Positions 24,781 through 34,343 of a stretch of DNA of 64,000 bases are shown here, in pieces. Under the pieces are notes generated by a model. That model did no database searches and had not been told where the DNA came from. It was given only the letters and a program-made list of their open reading frames with translations. How positions within the stretch are numbered: position 1 is the first letter of the stretch; each line of letters opens with the position of its first letter. Made by a program: the position numbers and the translations under genes. Source of the stretch: Clostridiales bacterium (lineage in GTDB: Bacteria > Bacillota > Clostridia > Peptostreptococcales > Anaerovoracaceae); the NCBI GenBank assembly GCA_015243575.1, contig CP042469.1:3872929-3936928 (forward strand), read 5' to 3'.

Positions 24781-26604
24781 ATGATAGAAAATAGATACAT
24801 CAATAGAATTATTATTGGCCTGGTGGCCGCAGCCTTAGTCTTTACCGGTATATTTGTCTGGAATCCCGATTTGATTAAAATCCAGGCCCAGACAGCAGCA
24901 CCCGAATATGCACGGCTGCTGTTCCCGGAAGATGAGGTGATCACCATCGATATTTCTGCGGATCCGGATGAATGGAGTGAGATGCTGGAAAACGCACTAA
25001 ATGAAGAGTATATCTCCTGTGACATTACCATCAACGGCGAGACCTATTATTCCGTAGGCATAAGACCCAAAGGAAATTCCAGCCTGCAAACCATCGCAAG
25101 AGATGATACAACCGATCGCTACAGCTTTAAAATCAAGATGGATGAATATGTAGACGGTCAGACCTACCATGGGCTGAGCAAATTTGTAGTCAATAACATG
25201 CAGGCGGATGCTACCTACATGAAGGAGTATTTGTCATACGATATGATGAACTATCTGGGTGTCAGCACACCCCTCTACGCCTTTGCGGATCTTTCACTCA
25301 ACGGGGAGGCTTGGGGATTCTATCTTGCTATCGAAGCGGTAGAAGATGAATTTGCCCAAAGAAACTTTGGATCAGACTTTGGTATTCTTTATAAACCGGA
25401 GAGCGTAGAAATGGGCGGCGGACAAGGTCAGCGCCCAAATGGGGAGCAGAACCAAGATGGAGGACAAGGTCAGCGCCCAAATGGGGAGCAGAACCAAGAT
25501 GGAGGACAAGGCCAGCGCCCAAATGGCGAGCAGAACCAAGATGGAACGCAAGGCCAGATGGGGCAAGATGAGAATCAGAATGAAAAACAGCCGTCGCAGA
25601 ATATGATGAACAATAGGCAGGGAGAAGCAGGAAGCGCGCAAGAAGGTGAGGCGACGGCGACTGATGAAGATGCGGATGGCGGCTTCAGAGGCGGTAGACC
25701 AGAAGGTGGCTTTGGCGGCGGACAAGGAGGCGTGTTCGGCGGCGGTCCGGGGGGCGGTTTCGGAGGCGGATCAGGCGGTTCAAGCGGAGGAACAGATCTC
25801 GTTTATACCGATGATGAGATTGATAGTTACTCCAAAATCTTTGACAATGCCGTATCCAAGGTTAGCGATACGGATAAACAAAGAGTTATCAAAGCGTTGA
25901 AGGCACTTTCAGTGGGAGAGGATCTGGAACAATACATCGATGTGGATGAAGTAGCCCGATATTTTGCAGCAAACACGGCACTGGTGAATCTGGATAGCTA
26001 TGTCAGCAGCCTGAAGCATAATTATTATCTGTATGAAAAAGACGGTAAGCTTTCGATCCTTCCATGGGATTTCAACCTTTCATTTGGAGCCTTCCAGGGA
26101 GGCACGGCGGACGCGGTCGTAAACTTCCCGATTGATACACCAGTTTCGGGCATTTCGCTGGAAGAACGCCCTCTTTTGAATATCCTCTTTGAAAACGAGG
26201 AATACACAGAGCTGTATCACAGTTATCTTCAAAATTTAGTTGAGGGATATTTCGGAAGTGGTCATTTTGAGGAAACGATCAACCGCCTAGATGCATTGAT
26301 CAGTGATCACGTGAAAAACGACGTCTCCGCATTCTATACCTACGACCAGTATCAGGCAGCAGTTGATACGTTAAGAGAGTTTGGGAAATTGAGAGCGGAG
26401 AGCATAAAGGGACAGCTGGAAGGAACAATCCCAGCTACTTCTGAAGGCCAATCAACCGATTCCAGTCAGCTCATCGACGCCACAGGAATCACCATGTCAA
26501 CCATGGGATCTCAAGGAGGAGGTGGAGGAGGCCCCGGCGAAAATCAGGGAGGTCTGTCCCAAGGAGGCCCCGACGAAAATCAGTCCACACCAGCCGAAAA
26601 CTGA
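24781..26604 (+). CDS. CotH-family protein kinase, exported
   Basis: 607-aa protein with an N-terminal signal-anchor (~residues 8-27) and a CotH kinase domain split by a low-complexity insert. Kinase parts: GIRPKGNSSLQT, KFVVNNMQADATYMKEYLSY, GFYLAIEAVEDEF before the insert, then HNYYLYEKDGKLSILPWDFN after it. The insert (~residues 210-340) holds three 14-residue repeats (GQRPNGEQNQDGGQ-type) and Gly-rich FGGG runs. A second Gly-rich tail ends the protein. CotH kinases phosphorylate spore-coat or surface proteins. ATG at 24781 follows AAGGAGGTG. Confidence 0.86.
   Translation: MIENRYINRIIIGLVAAALVFTGIFVWNPDLIKIQAQTAAPEYARLLFPEDEVITIDISADPDEWSEMLENALNEEYISCDITINGETYYSVGIRPKGNSSLQTIARDDTTDRYSFKIKMDEYVDGQTYHGLSKFVVNNMQADATYMKEYLSYDMMNYLGVSTPLYAFADLSLNGEAWGFYLAIEAVEDEFAQRNFGSDFGILYKPESVEMGGGQGQRPNGEQNQDGGQGQRPNGEQNQDGGQGQRPNGEQNQDGTQGQMGQDENQNEKQPSQNMMNNRQGEAGSAQEGEATATDEDADGGFRGGRPEGGFGGGQGGVFGGGPGGGFGGGSGGSSGGTDLVYTDDEIDSYSKIFDNAVSKVSDTDKQRVIKALKALSVGEDLEQYIDVDEVARYFAANTALVNLDSYVSSLKHNYYLYEKDGKLSILPWDFNLSFGAFQGGTADAVVNFPIDTPVSGISLEERPLLNILFENEEYTELYHSYLQNLVEGYFGSGHFEETINRLDALISDHVKNDVSAFYTYDQYQAAVDTLREFGKLRAESIKGQLEGTIPATSEGQSTDSSQLIDATGITMSTMGSQGGGGGGPGENQGGLSQGGPDENQSTPAEN
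25420..25556 (+). repeat. In-frame 42-bp tandem repeats within the CotH gene
   Basis: Three near-identical 42-bp units encode the 14-residue GQ-rich repeat, with a diverged fourth unit. Near-identity at DNA level suggests recent expansion and likely copy-number variation. Confidence 0.85.
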
Positions 26605-26919
26605 TGGAATGACAGGCAGTGAGGTTGCAAACATAAAAGTCTGGGTATATAATGACTAGTATAGGCCACATTAAATACCTTAATGATTGGCGCAGAATAT
26701 TTTTCCGGGAGTGCTGTTTCACAAACGCAGGCATAGCAGTGGCTACGCCGAGGCTTGGGGAATAGTGCTATCGGGAAAAGAGGCAAGCGAAGCGTAAGGT
26801 TATTTGGTGTGGATTATACTAGGGGTAGCAATCAAGGAATCAGACAAGGTCAGTTTGGAGACGCCACCCTAGTGAATGGGCAAAGTTTTGCCGCCTCAAT
26901 AGAACAAGGAGCAGTTTCA
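26605..26919. other. 315-bp intergenic region without a convincing gene
   Basis: It separates CotH from the ACT protein. A TATACT at about 26814-26819 could be a -10 box but has no good -35. An open frame runs in phase with the ACT gene from 26755, but its sequence looks non-coding and has no ribosome site. No clear terminator was seen. Confidence 0.4.
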
Positions 26920-27288
26920 ATGGAGTTAAAAATCATCGATGCGGACTTTTCTGTCTGCCAAATCAAAGATATTCAGGCTGTGGATTTCTCGAAAGAGTAT
27001 GTTTTTGTAGGAAAAACGGACGAGGAATTGTCTCTCGTCTGTAGCACCGATTCGGTTCCTCAGGAATGCATCGCTGCTGAGGAAGGATGGAAGGCATTTC
27101 GGGTACAGGGTATACTGGACTTTTCACTCGTCGGCATTTTATCCAAATTGTCATCAATTCTGGCAGACAGCGGAATCAGTATCTTTGCTGTTTCAACCTT
27201 CAATACCGATTACATTTTGGTAAAAAAAGAGCGGTTGGAAGAGGCAGCAAGGATCCTTGAGAGAAACGGCTTTGAAGTAATTTTGTAG
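26920..27288 (+). CDS. ACT-domain protein
   Basis: 122-aa protein carrying a C-terminal ACT-type fold (FRVQGILDFSLVGILSKLSSIL...GISIFAVSTFNTDYILVKKE). ACT domains bind amino acids and regulate metabolic enzymes. Here no enzyme domain is attached, so it may be a free-standing amino-acid sensor. ATG at 26920 follows AAGGAG by about 9 nt; a longer frame upstream is not supported. It is isolated, with a terminator candidate at 27324. Confidence 0.82.
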   Translation: MELKIIDADFSVCQIKDIQAVDFSKEYVFVGKTDEELSLVCSTDSVPQECIAAEEGWKAFRVQGILDFSLVGILSKLSSILADSGISIFAVSTFNTDYILVKKERLEEAARILERNGFEVIL

Positions 27289-27323
27289 AGAAACAAAGAA
27301 AAATAAAAAGGAAAAGTAATTAA

Positions 27324-27378
27324 GGCGCTTGGTGCTGATTGGGGTAAGAACAATCTACACGAAGCGCCCTTTTGTATC
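27324..27378 (+). terminator. Candidate terminator after the ACT gene
   Basis: GGCGCTT and AAGCGCC are complementary, with a long loop, followed by CTTTTG. It may serve the convergent SDR gene as well. Confidence 0.45.
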
Positions 27379-27461
27379 CTTATAGGACTCGCCGCTGCGG
27401 CGTTGTAATGCTGTTATAACGTCCCGTTGCTGAATTGATCTGCTTGGGCTGTCAGCTGAAA

Positions 27462-28220
27462 TTAGTATGCAGTCCAACCTGCGTCGGCTGTAATCACGGT
27501 GCCGTTTACAAAGCTGGAATCGTCAGAGGCGAGAAACAATGCGACCTTGGCAATTTCATCTGGGTCGCCGGAGCGGGGACTTAAGCTCATGCCCGCCATT
27601 GCCCGTTCCATCCCAAAACTGTGGGGTGTGAACAGAGTGTTTCCGATATTGGTGTTTACTGAACCGGGAGCAACGGCATTACAGCGGATTCCCGACTGTG
27701 CATACTGGAAACCGACATTTTTTGTAAGGCCGACAACGGCATGCTTGGAAGCGGTATAAGCCGCACCGGCTCTTGAACCCAGCAAACCGCCGGAAGAAGC
27801 GATATTGACAATCACACCAGCTCCTTTTTCCGTAAAGATCGGCAGAACCTTCCGGATGGTTCTCATCGCACCGGTTACATTGATTTGGAATACCTTTTCC
27901 CACAGATCATCTGTTACGGCTCCCGCGGGGACGAAATTATCCATGACACCTGCGTTGTTGACCAGAATATCCAGCGTGCCATATTTATGAACGGCAGTAT
28001 CAATAAGATTCTGCACGTCTTCTTCTCTGGTAACATCTGCTTTAATTGCAACTGCTGTACCGCCGGAAAAGGATATTTCCTCAACCACTTCTTCAGCGTG
28101 AATCAGATCAATATCGGAAACGATAACCTTCGCACCCTCCCGGGCATACAGGACAGAAATTGCCTTACCTATGCCGGAACCGGCTCCCGTAACAACCGCA
28201 ACTTTATTTTGAAGCTTCAT
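27462..28220 (-). CDS. Short-chain dehydrogenase/reductase
   Basis: 252-aa classical SDR. The NAD(P)-binding motif is TGAGSGIG at the N-terminus, followed by an acidic residue after beta2 (SDID) that favours NAD over NADP. Other motifs are NNAGV, the catalytic Ser in NIASSGG, and YTASK for Tyr and Lys. The substrate is unknown. ATG at 28220 follows AAAGGAGG; the ORF can be extended by eight residues, but no ribosome site supports that. It is transcribed alone from its own promoter. Confidence 0.92.
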   Translation of the reverse strand: MKLQNKVAVVTGAGSGIGKAISVLYAREGAKVIVSDIDLIHAEEVVEEISFSGGTAVAIKADVTREEDVQNLIDTAVHKYGTLDILVNNAGVMDNFVPAGAVTDDLWEKVFQINVTGAMRTIRKVLPIFTEKGAGVIVNIASSGGLLGSRAGAAYTASKHAVVGLTKNVGFQYAQSGIRCNAVAPGSVNTNIGNTLFTPHSFGMERAMAGMSLSPRSGDPDEIAKVALFLASDDSSFVNGTVITADAGWTAY

Positions 28221-28272
28221 TTCACAAACCTCCTTTAAATTCAATCAGAATAACAAGAGAAAAATTTTTACA

Positions 28273-28301
28273 ATCTTATCACAGGTTTTTTCGGGCTGCA
28301 A
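28273..28301 (-). promoter_or_regulatory. Promoter of the SDR gene
   Basis: On the minus strand TTGCAG (28301-28296) and TAAGAT (28278-28273) are 17 nt apart. Confidence 0.55.
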
Positions 28302-28430
28302 CCATAGTTTTTTATTTATCATAAAAATCCCCACCGGATTAATAGGAAAAGAAGCGGGATGATCTAATCTCCCTTGCAATTCAAGGGTTGTGATACGATT
28401 ATATTTTAAAGCGATGAGAAAAAAATATAA

Positions 28431-28453
28431 AAAGGCAGGAGCTTCTGCCCTTT
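28431..28453 (-). terminator. Orphan hairpin with minus-strand T-run between SDR and TetR
   Basis: GGCAG (28434-28438) pairs with CTGCC (28445-28449). Read on the minus strand it is followed by TTTTTATATTTTTTT. No minus-strand gene is seen immediately upstream. The remaining sequence of 28221-28646 holds only promoters and the TetR operator. Confidence 0.4.
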
Positions 28454-28543
28454 CTGGATTATCTTTTAATTAACGATAAAAACATGGTCATTCAAATGAA
28501 AATAGAGATGAAAATCGGGCTCGTAAAGAAAAACTGGAGTCGC

Positions 28544-28572
28544 TTGACACTCCCACGGTTTTGTATTATATT
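28544..28572 (+). promoter_or_regulatory. Sigma-A promoter of the TetR/ABC operon
   Basis: Consensus TTGACA (28544-28549), a 17-nt spacer and TATATT (28567-28572). Confidence 0.8.
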
Positions 28573-28575
28573 AAT

Positions 28576-28605
28576 TAGACCGGGTGGTTTAGACTGGGTG
28601 GTCTA
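28576..28605 (+). promoter_or_regulatory. Probable TetR operator, tandem 14-nt repeats within a dyad
   Basis: AGACCGGGTGGTTT (28577-28590) is directly followed by AGACTGGGTGGTCT (28591-28604). The outer ends TAGACC and GGTCTA also form a dyad. It covers the predicted start site just after the -10 box, which is ideal for repression by the adjacent TetR protein. Confidence 0.6.
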
Positions 28606-28646
28606 TTTTCCGCTATGGGTAGTAGAAACAATCGGAGTGAAAGCAA

Positions 28647-29273
28647 ATGAAAGAGAAATCCTTTGATCGGAAACAAGAGCTGCTTGATGCAGCACTTACA
28701 GAATTCATAGAGTACAGCTACGGTGAGGCATCCCTGAACAATATCATCAAAAATGCAGGAATCAGCAAGGGAACCTTTTATTATCATTTTGCGGATAAAC
28801 AGGCTCTTTACTTATCTTTGATCCAGGGAACTGTGGATGCAAAAATGGAGTTCCTGGAGAGAAGGCTGAAGGACTACGTTCATGATGACGATATGAATAT
28901 CTTCGAGACCTTAAAGCTTCAAGCCAGATTCGGCATCGAATTTGCCATTGAGAAGCCCAAATATTACTTGCTGGGTATGATGTTTCTCAAAGAAAAGGGA
29001 AATAAAATATACGATGCGGTAATGGACATGCTTGACAATACTACGGAGAGCTATTATGACAGCCTAATAGAAAAGGCAATGAGTCGCGGTGATTTGCGGG
29101 AAGGCTTGTCGCCAGCCTATATTAAGAGGATGCTTACCTACTTGCTATACCATTATGATGAAATTTTTGATATTAAAAGAGAAGAGCTTGATTTCGATCA
29201 GATGATTGCAAATTTCAACCAGCTGATTGATTTTATATGGCATGGGCTAGGGGCCGATCAAAGCCAGTTTTAA
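28647..29273 (+). CDS. TetR-family transcriptional repressor
   Basis: 208-aa regulator. The N-terminal helix-turn-helix is recognisable (LDAALTEFIEYSYGEAS, IIKNAGISKGTFYYHFADK); the rest is a helical ligand and dimer domain. It heads an operon with an ABC ATPase, FtsX-like permease and membrane-fusion protein, so it probably represses its own transporter and responds to its cargo or a toxic compound. GGAGTG precedes the start by about 7 nt. Confidence 0.93.
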   Translation: MKEKSFDRKQELLDAALTEFIEYSYGEASLNNIIKNAGISKGTFYYHFADKQALYLSLIQGTVDAKMEFLERRLKDYVHDDDMNIFETLKLQARFGIEFAIEKPKYYLLGMMFLKEKGNKIYDAVMDMLDNTTESYYDSLIEKAMSRGDLREGLSPAYIKRMLTYLLYHYDEIFDIKREELDFDQMIANFNQLIDFIWHGLGADQSQF

Positions 29274-29301
29274 AGGTTTTAAATGGAAGGGGTGATCTAG
29301 T

Positions 29302-30003
29302 ATGAACGTGATTAGAGCCGAACATATTTCTAAGAGTTATCTGATGGGTGAAATTGAAGTTAAAGCGTTGCAGGAGGCCTCCTTTACAATTAAAGAAGGA
29401 GAATTCGTTGTTATTTTGGGACCCAGCGGTTCCGGGAAAAGTACGCTGCTGAACATCATAGGCGGCATGGATCAGCCTACCACGGGTAAGGTGTTTCTTT
29501 ATGATGAGGAAATCACAGGTTACTCCGAGCGGCAGCTCACGCAATATAGGCGAGATAAGGTAGGCTTTGTATTTCAGTTTTATAATATCATGGCAAACCT
29601 CACTGCAGAGGAAAATATTGAGTTGGCCACGGAAATTTCCCGGAAGCCCTTACCGGTAGAACAAGTACTCGAGGCCGTTGGTTTAGACGAAAGAAAGGAT
29701 CATTTCCCTGCCCAGATGAGCGGAGGGGAGCAGCAGCGGGTTTCCATTGCCAGAGCAGTGGCAAAAAATCCCGATATCCTGCTCTGTGACGAACCGACCG
29801 GAGCACTGGATTATAATACAGGGATTACCATATTAGCCTTGCTTCGGAAGGTGAATCGTGAGATGGGTAAGACCGTGATAGTGATTACTCATAATTCCGA
29901 TATTGCATATATGGCTGACAGGGTTATCAAAATGCGAAGCGGCAGAATCATAGATGACAGAGTCAATGAAAACCCTATGGCTGTTGAGGAAATCAAATGG
30001 TAA
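29302..30003 (+). CDS. ABC transporter ATP-binding protein, MacB/LolD type
   Basis: 233-aa ATPase with Walker [11 protein letters not shown]-loop FVFQFYNIM, signature [14 protein letters not shown], Walker [13 protein letters not shown] and H-loop VITHNSD. It pairs with the FtsX-domain permease that starts inside its last codons (29997). Such ATPases drive export or extraction of peptides, lipids or antimicrobials from the membrane rather than classical import. Confidence 0.95.
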   Translation: MNVIRAEHISKSYLMGEIEVKALQEASFTIKEGEFVVILGPSGSGKSTLLNIIGGMDQPTTGKVFLYDEEITGYSERQLTQYRRDKVGFVFQFYNIMANLTAEENIELATEISRKPLPVEQVLEAVGLDERKDHFPAQMSGGEQQRVSIARAVAKNPDILLCDEPTGALDYNTGITILALLRKVNREMGKTVIVITHNSDIAYMADRVIKMRSGRIIDDRVNENPMAVEEIKW

Positions 30004-32378
30004 CGAACAGAAAAAAGACTCGGGTTTCGAAGCTGGATCTCATGCTGCTGCGTATGATCTCACGTTCCAAGGGGCAGTTTGCGGCGGTGTTGACTATAAT
30101 CATTTTGGGTATCGCCATCTATACTTCTTTGAATATGACCTCCGTAAATATGAATCATACGGTTGAGACGTATTATAGGGAGAACCGCTTTGCCGATCTG
30201 ACCTTGCAGACCGCCGCCGTGCCTGCTCAGGAGTTGAAGGCACTTCAGCGGATGGCTGGCGTCGAAAAGGCTATGGGGAGAACCTCCGTAGATGTTCCTG
30301 TCATTACAGATAATCTGGATGAACGAGTTCGCCTCCGACTGATAACGGACAGAGAGGAAGCAGATGATCTAAGCAAATCCACCCTGCTGGAAGGAAAAAA
30401 GCTGTCCGGTACAGGGAAAGAAATTTTAATCATCGAGCAGTTTGCAAATGCGCGTAACCTTAAAATTGGTGATGAATTAAAGCTGCAGATCTCTGGTGTA
30501 CAGCGTACGCTTGAAGTGTGCGGCATTGTGGCCAATCCGGAGTACATTTATCTGATGGAAAACAGTCAGGCGGTGATGCCTGATGAAGAACATTTTGGAG
30601 TTGGCTATGTCTCTGAGCAGTTTGGGCAGGAGGCAGCCGGGCTTCCGGGCAGCTACAATGAGATTTTAATTCGGTATGAAGCAAATGTGGATGAAGAAGG
30701 GCTCATTAAAAAGCTGGAAGACCAACTGGATGTTTACGGAGTCAAGCAGACCATCAAGCAGAAGGACCAGTTCAGCAATGCCATCATCGGCCAGGAACTG
30801 ACGCAGCTGGACTCCATGGCAAATTCAATACCGATCCTGTTTCTTCTTGTGGCTGGCTTGATTTTGATGATGATGCTGTCCCGGCTTGTAAAACGGGATC
30901 GAATAAAAATAGGTGTGCTCAAGGCCATCGGTTATCGAGACAGGCAAATCCTTTTTCACTATGTAAAGTATGCACTTGCAGCAGGTGTTTCCGGCGGACT
31001 CGGGGGATCGTTGCTTGGTATGCTGATGGCAGGGGGGATGACCCGGATGTATCTGGGATATTTCCACATCCCGCTGCTGCGCATCGAGTTTTACTACTCT
31101 TACCTAGTGTACGCCATCATCCTGTCTTCTGCCTTTTGTGCCTTCTCCGGGCTCATCGGAGCCAAAGGTGTGATGAAGATTGCTCCGGCAGATGCCATGC
31201 GGGCAGAAGCTCCGAAAACCGGAAAAAGAATCTTGCTGGAGAGGTATCCCTTCCTTTGGAAACGGCTGAGTTTTAGCAACAAATTAATTACAAAAAATAT
31301 ATTTCGAAATAAAAAAAGAACCGTTTTTGTGCTGGCAGGCGTCACCGTGACTTATGCGATGATGCTGTTTACGACAAGTATGCCGGGTGTCATTGATCAA
31401 ATGATGAATGAACATTTTAAAGAGTTTCAGCGGATGGATTATAATATCAATTTTGCTGCTCCGGTTCCAAAGGCAGCAGTGAGGGATATGGAGGCTCTCA
31501 TTGATGCGGAAATCATCGAGGGCAAGCTGGAATATCCTTTTGAACTGTCCAATGGAAATAAAAAACAGGCGGTAAGTGTGATTGGAATTTCTTCCGACAC
31601 GATGTTCTTCACCTTTCATGACGTAAAAGGGCGAGAGATCGAGCTGCCGGAGCGCGGGATGCTGATTTCTCAAAATTTGTCGAGGCTTCTTGGAGTAGGT
31701 GTAGGAGATCTGGTAAGAGTAAAAAGCTATCTTCCAAACAGGCAGGATGTTTATCTTCCAATCAAGGGCATCATCAAGCAGACCCTTGGCATGAATGCGT
31801 ATATGGATCTGGAAACCATGGGGCAGCAGCTTTTGGAGAAGAATGTGATCAACGGCGTTTATGCAGACTCACAGGATCCTGACATCAACAAAAAATTATT
31901 GCCTGCATCCAATATTGCTTCCATTATGTCTATTGCCGACATTCGTGCGGTATATGACAAATACATGACCATGATGGTGCTCTCTATCGGTTCCATGGTA
32001 GTCTTTTCCGGTGTGTTGGGATTTTGTATTGTTTACAATGCTACCGTGGTCAGCCTGGGAGAACGGGAGATGGAACTTTCCTCACTACGGGTTTTGGGCT
32101 TTGGAAAGCGGGAAGTCTTTTTCATGATTCTGAAGGAGAATAATATGATAGCGATCTTAGGAATTATTTTTGGAATCCCCGTCGGCATATTAATGTCTGA
32201 ATACAGTTCTGCTGCCTTCAGTACAAAGCTCTACAGCATCGATATGTCACCGAATGGAGAAGCTATGATCATGGCCGCTGTCTATACTGCAGTATTTGTA
32301 ATTCTGGCTCAGCTTGCAACCTATCGAAAGATCCAGCGGCTGGACTTCTTACAGGCGTTAAAAAACAGAGAATCGTAA
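29997..32378 (+). CDS. FtsX/MacB-like ABC transporter permease
   Basis: 793-aa permease. There is an N-terminal membrane helix (~25-45), a large extracellular MacB-type domain, a first FtsX domain with helices at ~275-400, a second extracellular segment and a second FtsX domain at ~655-785. Double FtsX layout is typical of Gram-positive exporters of this class. It overlaps the ATPase gene by 7 nt, so coupled translation is likely. The substrate is unknown. Confidence 0.92.
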   Translation: MVTNRKKTRVSKLDLMLLRMISRSKGQFAAVLTIIILGIAIYTSLNMTSVNMNHTVETYYRENRFADLTLQTAAVPAQELKALQRMAGVEKAMGRTSVDVPVITDNLDERVRLRLITDREEADDLSKSTLLEGKKLSGTGKEILIIEQFANARNLKIGDELKLQISGVQRTLEVCGIVANPEYIYLMENSQAVMPDEEHFGVGYVSEQFGQEAAGLPGSYNEILIRYEANVDEEGLIKKLEDQLDVYGVKQTIKQKDQFSNAIIGQELTQLDSMANSIPILFLLVAGLILMMMLSRLVKRDRIKIGVLKAIGYRDRQILFHYVKYALAAGVSGGLGGSLLGMLMAGGMTRMYLGYFHIPLLRIEFYYSYLVYAIILSSAFCAFSGLIGAKGVMKIAPADAMRAEAPKTGKRILLERYPFLWKRLSFSNKLITKNIFRNKKRTVFVLAGVTVTYAMMLFTTSMPGVIDQMMNEHFKEFQRMDYNINFAAPVPKAAVRDMEALIDAEIIEGKLEYPFELSNGNKKQAVSVIGISSDTMFFTFHDVKGREIELPERGMLISQNLSRLLGVGVGDLVRVKSYLPNRQDVYLPIKGIIKQTLGMNAYMDLETMGQQLLEKNVINGVYADSQDPDINKKLLPASNIASIMSIADIRAVYDKYMTMMVLSIGSMVVFSGVLGFCIVYNATVVSLGEREMELSSLRVLGFGKREVFFMILKENNMIAILGIIFGIPVGILMSEYSSAAFSTKLYSIDMSPNGEAMIMAAVYTAVFVILAQLATYRKIQRLDFLQALKNRES

Positions 32379-32446
32379 CAGTAGAATTAAACGAAATTTA
32401 AAATAAAGAACCACAGCTTATAAAAGCAAAGGAAAGGAATGTAAAT

Positions 32447-33532
32447 ATGATGCATTTCACAAAGAAGAAAACAGTTTTCCTTCTCGTCGCCGTGCTGGCG
32501 GTAGGTACAATTTCCGCTGCAGCATGGTTGGGCGGCGGAAAAGAGGCAGAGACTGCTGCCGTGGACAAAGGAGAGGTAAAGAAAATTTTAAAAGAGAATG
32601 GAACTGTGGAATCCAAAAGCGCGGTAACCATCATGGCGAAAAACGCGGGTGAAATCAAAGGTCTGATGGTAGACGAGGGCGATCGGATAGAAAAAGGAGC
32701 TGTGCTCATGCTCAGCGACGGAACCAGCGCTGCTCTGGATATCAAAAGCCAGCAGGCAGAGCTGTCTGGCTTGCAGGCACAATACAGCCAGGCAAAAGAG
32801 CTTGCCGATAAGAACCGCTTACTTTACGAACAAGGCGCTTTGAGCTACGAGGCATACAATACATCAAATACAGAAGCAAAACAGCTGGCAGCCCAAATTT
32901 CTGCTCTGCGTTATTCCATTGAAAGCTATGCCCAGTCCACTGGTTCGGAGGGGGTGACCGCACCTGTGGCAGGTGTAGTCACGGCGGTTTACGTGAAAGA
33001 AGGAGCGTCCGTGGCAGTGGGAGCGCCATTGTTTGAGATTTCAAATCTGGATGATATCTATGTAAAGACCGATGTCATAGCAGAGGATGCAGATTTGATT
33101 CAGGAAGGGGATTCTGTTAAAATATACAATACAGACTCCGGTTTCAGCGACGAGCTGGCCAGCGTACGAAAAATTCACATCAAGGCCGAAGATAAGCTCT
33201 CGGATCTGGGAGTCAGTCAGAAACGGGTTACGGTGGAAATTGCATTTGGCTCTGATAAAAGAGCACGGCTGGGCAGCAGCTTGGATGTAGAGATAACGGT
33301 GGAACAAAAGGAAAATGCACTGAGAGTGCCGGAGCTTGCTGTCTTTGTGAAGGAAAAGGAAAATTACGTCTATCTTCTTGAGAATGGGAAAGCGGTCCTA
33401 AAGCAAGTCGAAACCGGACTTGAGGGTGAAGACTACTATGAGGTTTTGTCTGGCTTGGCAGAGGGAGATCAGGTCATCCTATCTCCTGGGGATGACATTT
33501 CTGGAGGGATCAGGATCAAGACAAAAGATTGA
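32447..33532 (+). CDS. HlyD/MFP-type membrane-fusion adaptor
   Basis: 361-aa adaptor with an N-terminal membrane anchor (~residues 6-26), a lipoyl-like half (MAKNAGEIKGLMVDEGDRIEKG), a helical hairpin, the second lipoyl half (GVTAPVAGVVTAVYVKEGASV) and beta-barrel domains. It should connect the ABC permease to the cell wall or exterior, as in MacA-type pumps. A second ATG at 32450 is possible; AAAGGAAAGGA precedes both. Confidence 0.92.
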   Translation: MMHFTKKKTVFLLVAVLAVGTISAAAWLGGGKEAETAAVDKGEVKKILKENGTVESKSAVTIMAKNAGEIKGLMVDEGDRIEKGAVLMLSDGTSAALDIKSQQAELSGLQAQYSQAKELADKNRLLYEQGALSYEAYNTSNTEAKQLAAQISALRYSIESYAQSTGSEGVTAPVAGVVTAVYVKEGASVAVGAPLFEISNLDDIYVKTDVIAEDADLIQEGDSVKIYNTDSGFSDELASVRKIHIKAEDKLSDLGVSQKRVTVEIAFGSDKRARLGSSLDVEITVEQKENALRVPELAVFVKEKENYVYLLENGKAVLKQVETGLEGEDYYEVLSGLAEGDQVILSPGDDISGGIRIKTKD

Positions 33533-33553
33533 TGATGAAAAAAGGAGAAGGAA

Positions 33554-34030
33554 ATGGCTGGCGGAAAAACAAATGCGGTAAGACTTTTAGATTTAAAGAA
33601 AGTGGACTATAAATTATATGAGTATGATGCGCCTGACGGGTTTTTGGACGGTGTATCGGTGGCTATCGCCACAGGCTTTGAACCGGATAAGGTTTATAAG
33701 ACGCTTGTCGTTCAGGGAGTGAGCAGGGAATATTATGTCTGCGTCATACCTGTTGCCCATGAGCTTGATCTAAAAAAAGCGGCAAAGCATTTTGGAGAAA
33801 AAAAGATGGATATGATCCCCGCAAAAGATATCACTAAGGTAACGGGGTACATCAAAGGGGGCTGCTCGCCAGTAGGAATGAAAAAGCAGTTTCGAACGTC
33901 CATTGATGAAAGCGCCTTGAAACTGGAACGCATCGTTGTCAGCGCAGGTAAAGTTGGACTTCAGATGGAGCTGCCGGTGCAGAGTCTGCTTGATGCTGTG
34001 GATGCAAAGCTAGCGGATTTAATGATATAA
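33554..34030 (+). CDS. ybaK: Cys-tRNA(Pro)/aminoacyl-tRNA deacylase, YbaK type
   Basis: 158-aa YbaK/EbsC-family hydrolase that clears mischarged tRNA, classically Cys-tRNA(Pro). Visible motifs: VYKTLVVQG, the conserved lysine region ELDLKKAAKHFG, KDITKVTGYIKGGCSPVGMKK and the C-terminal VVSAGKVGLQMEL. It starts 22 nt after the adaptor gene, so it may be read with the export operon though functionally unrelated. Confidence 0.92.
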   Translation: MAGGKTNAVRLLDLKKVDYKLYEYDAPDGFLDGVSVAIATGFEPDKVYKTLVVQGVSREYYVCVIPVAHELDLKKAAKHFGEKKMDMIPAKDITKVTGYIKGGCSPVGMKKQFRTSIDESALKLERIVVSAGKVGLQMELPVQSLLDAVDAKLADLMI

Positions 34031-34084
34031 AGAGGGAATACTAAAACGAGAACCGTTACCGAAGAAATTCAGGGAGGTGATCGT

Positions 34085-34177
34085 ATGAAATATAACTTGT
34101 CTAAAAATATTAGACTCGTTAATGCTAAGATTGGGGCGGATTTTTATCTGAAAAATAAGCCAAAGAGCATGCAGTAA
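34085..34177 (+). CDS. 30-residue small protein with near-perfect Shine-Dalgarno
   Basis: A short ORF beginning MKYNLSKNIRLVNAKIGADF and ending in a basic tail (KNKPKSMQ). Its ribosome site GGAGGTGATC (34073-34082) is complementary to ten consecutive bases of the 16S 3' end, stronger than at any neighbouring gene. It is basic and amphipathic in part, with no membrane helix. A terminator follows. Its function is unknown. It could be a regulatory small protein, or a leader-type peptide. Confidence 0.6.
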   Translation: MKYNLSKNIRLVNAKIGADFYLKNKPKSMQ

Positions 34178-34203
34178 ATGGATTTTGAAAAATCAAAAAA
34201 AGA

Positions 34204-34255
34204 AGGGGAGAGCTTCGGCGATTGAAAACCGCTTGTGCTCAGCCCTTCTTTTTAC
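34204..34255 (+). terminator. Terminator after the small ORF
   Basis: GAAGGG and GAGC on the left arm pair with GCTC and CCCTTC on the right, followed by TTTTT. It would close the TetR-to-small-ORF transcript. Confidence 0.65.
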
Positions 34256-34343
34256 TTGTTTTTGTTGTATGATAGGAGTTTACTTATTACGATATGCTTC
34301 CTCTTGATTTGCTGTTCATCTACGTTATATGGCTGTGAGATGA

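Noticed and set aside
25420-25556. CRISPR-like repeat array
   Set aside because: The units are contiguous without spacers and keep the CotH reading frame, so they are coding repeats.
28484-28666. 60-residue ORF before TetR
   Set aside because: It runs through the TetR promoter and operator and has no ribosome site.
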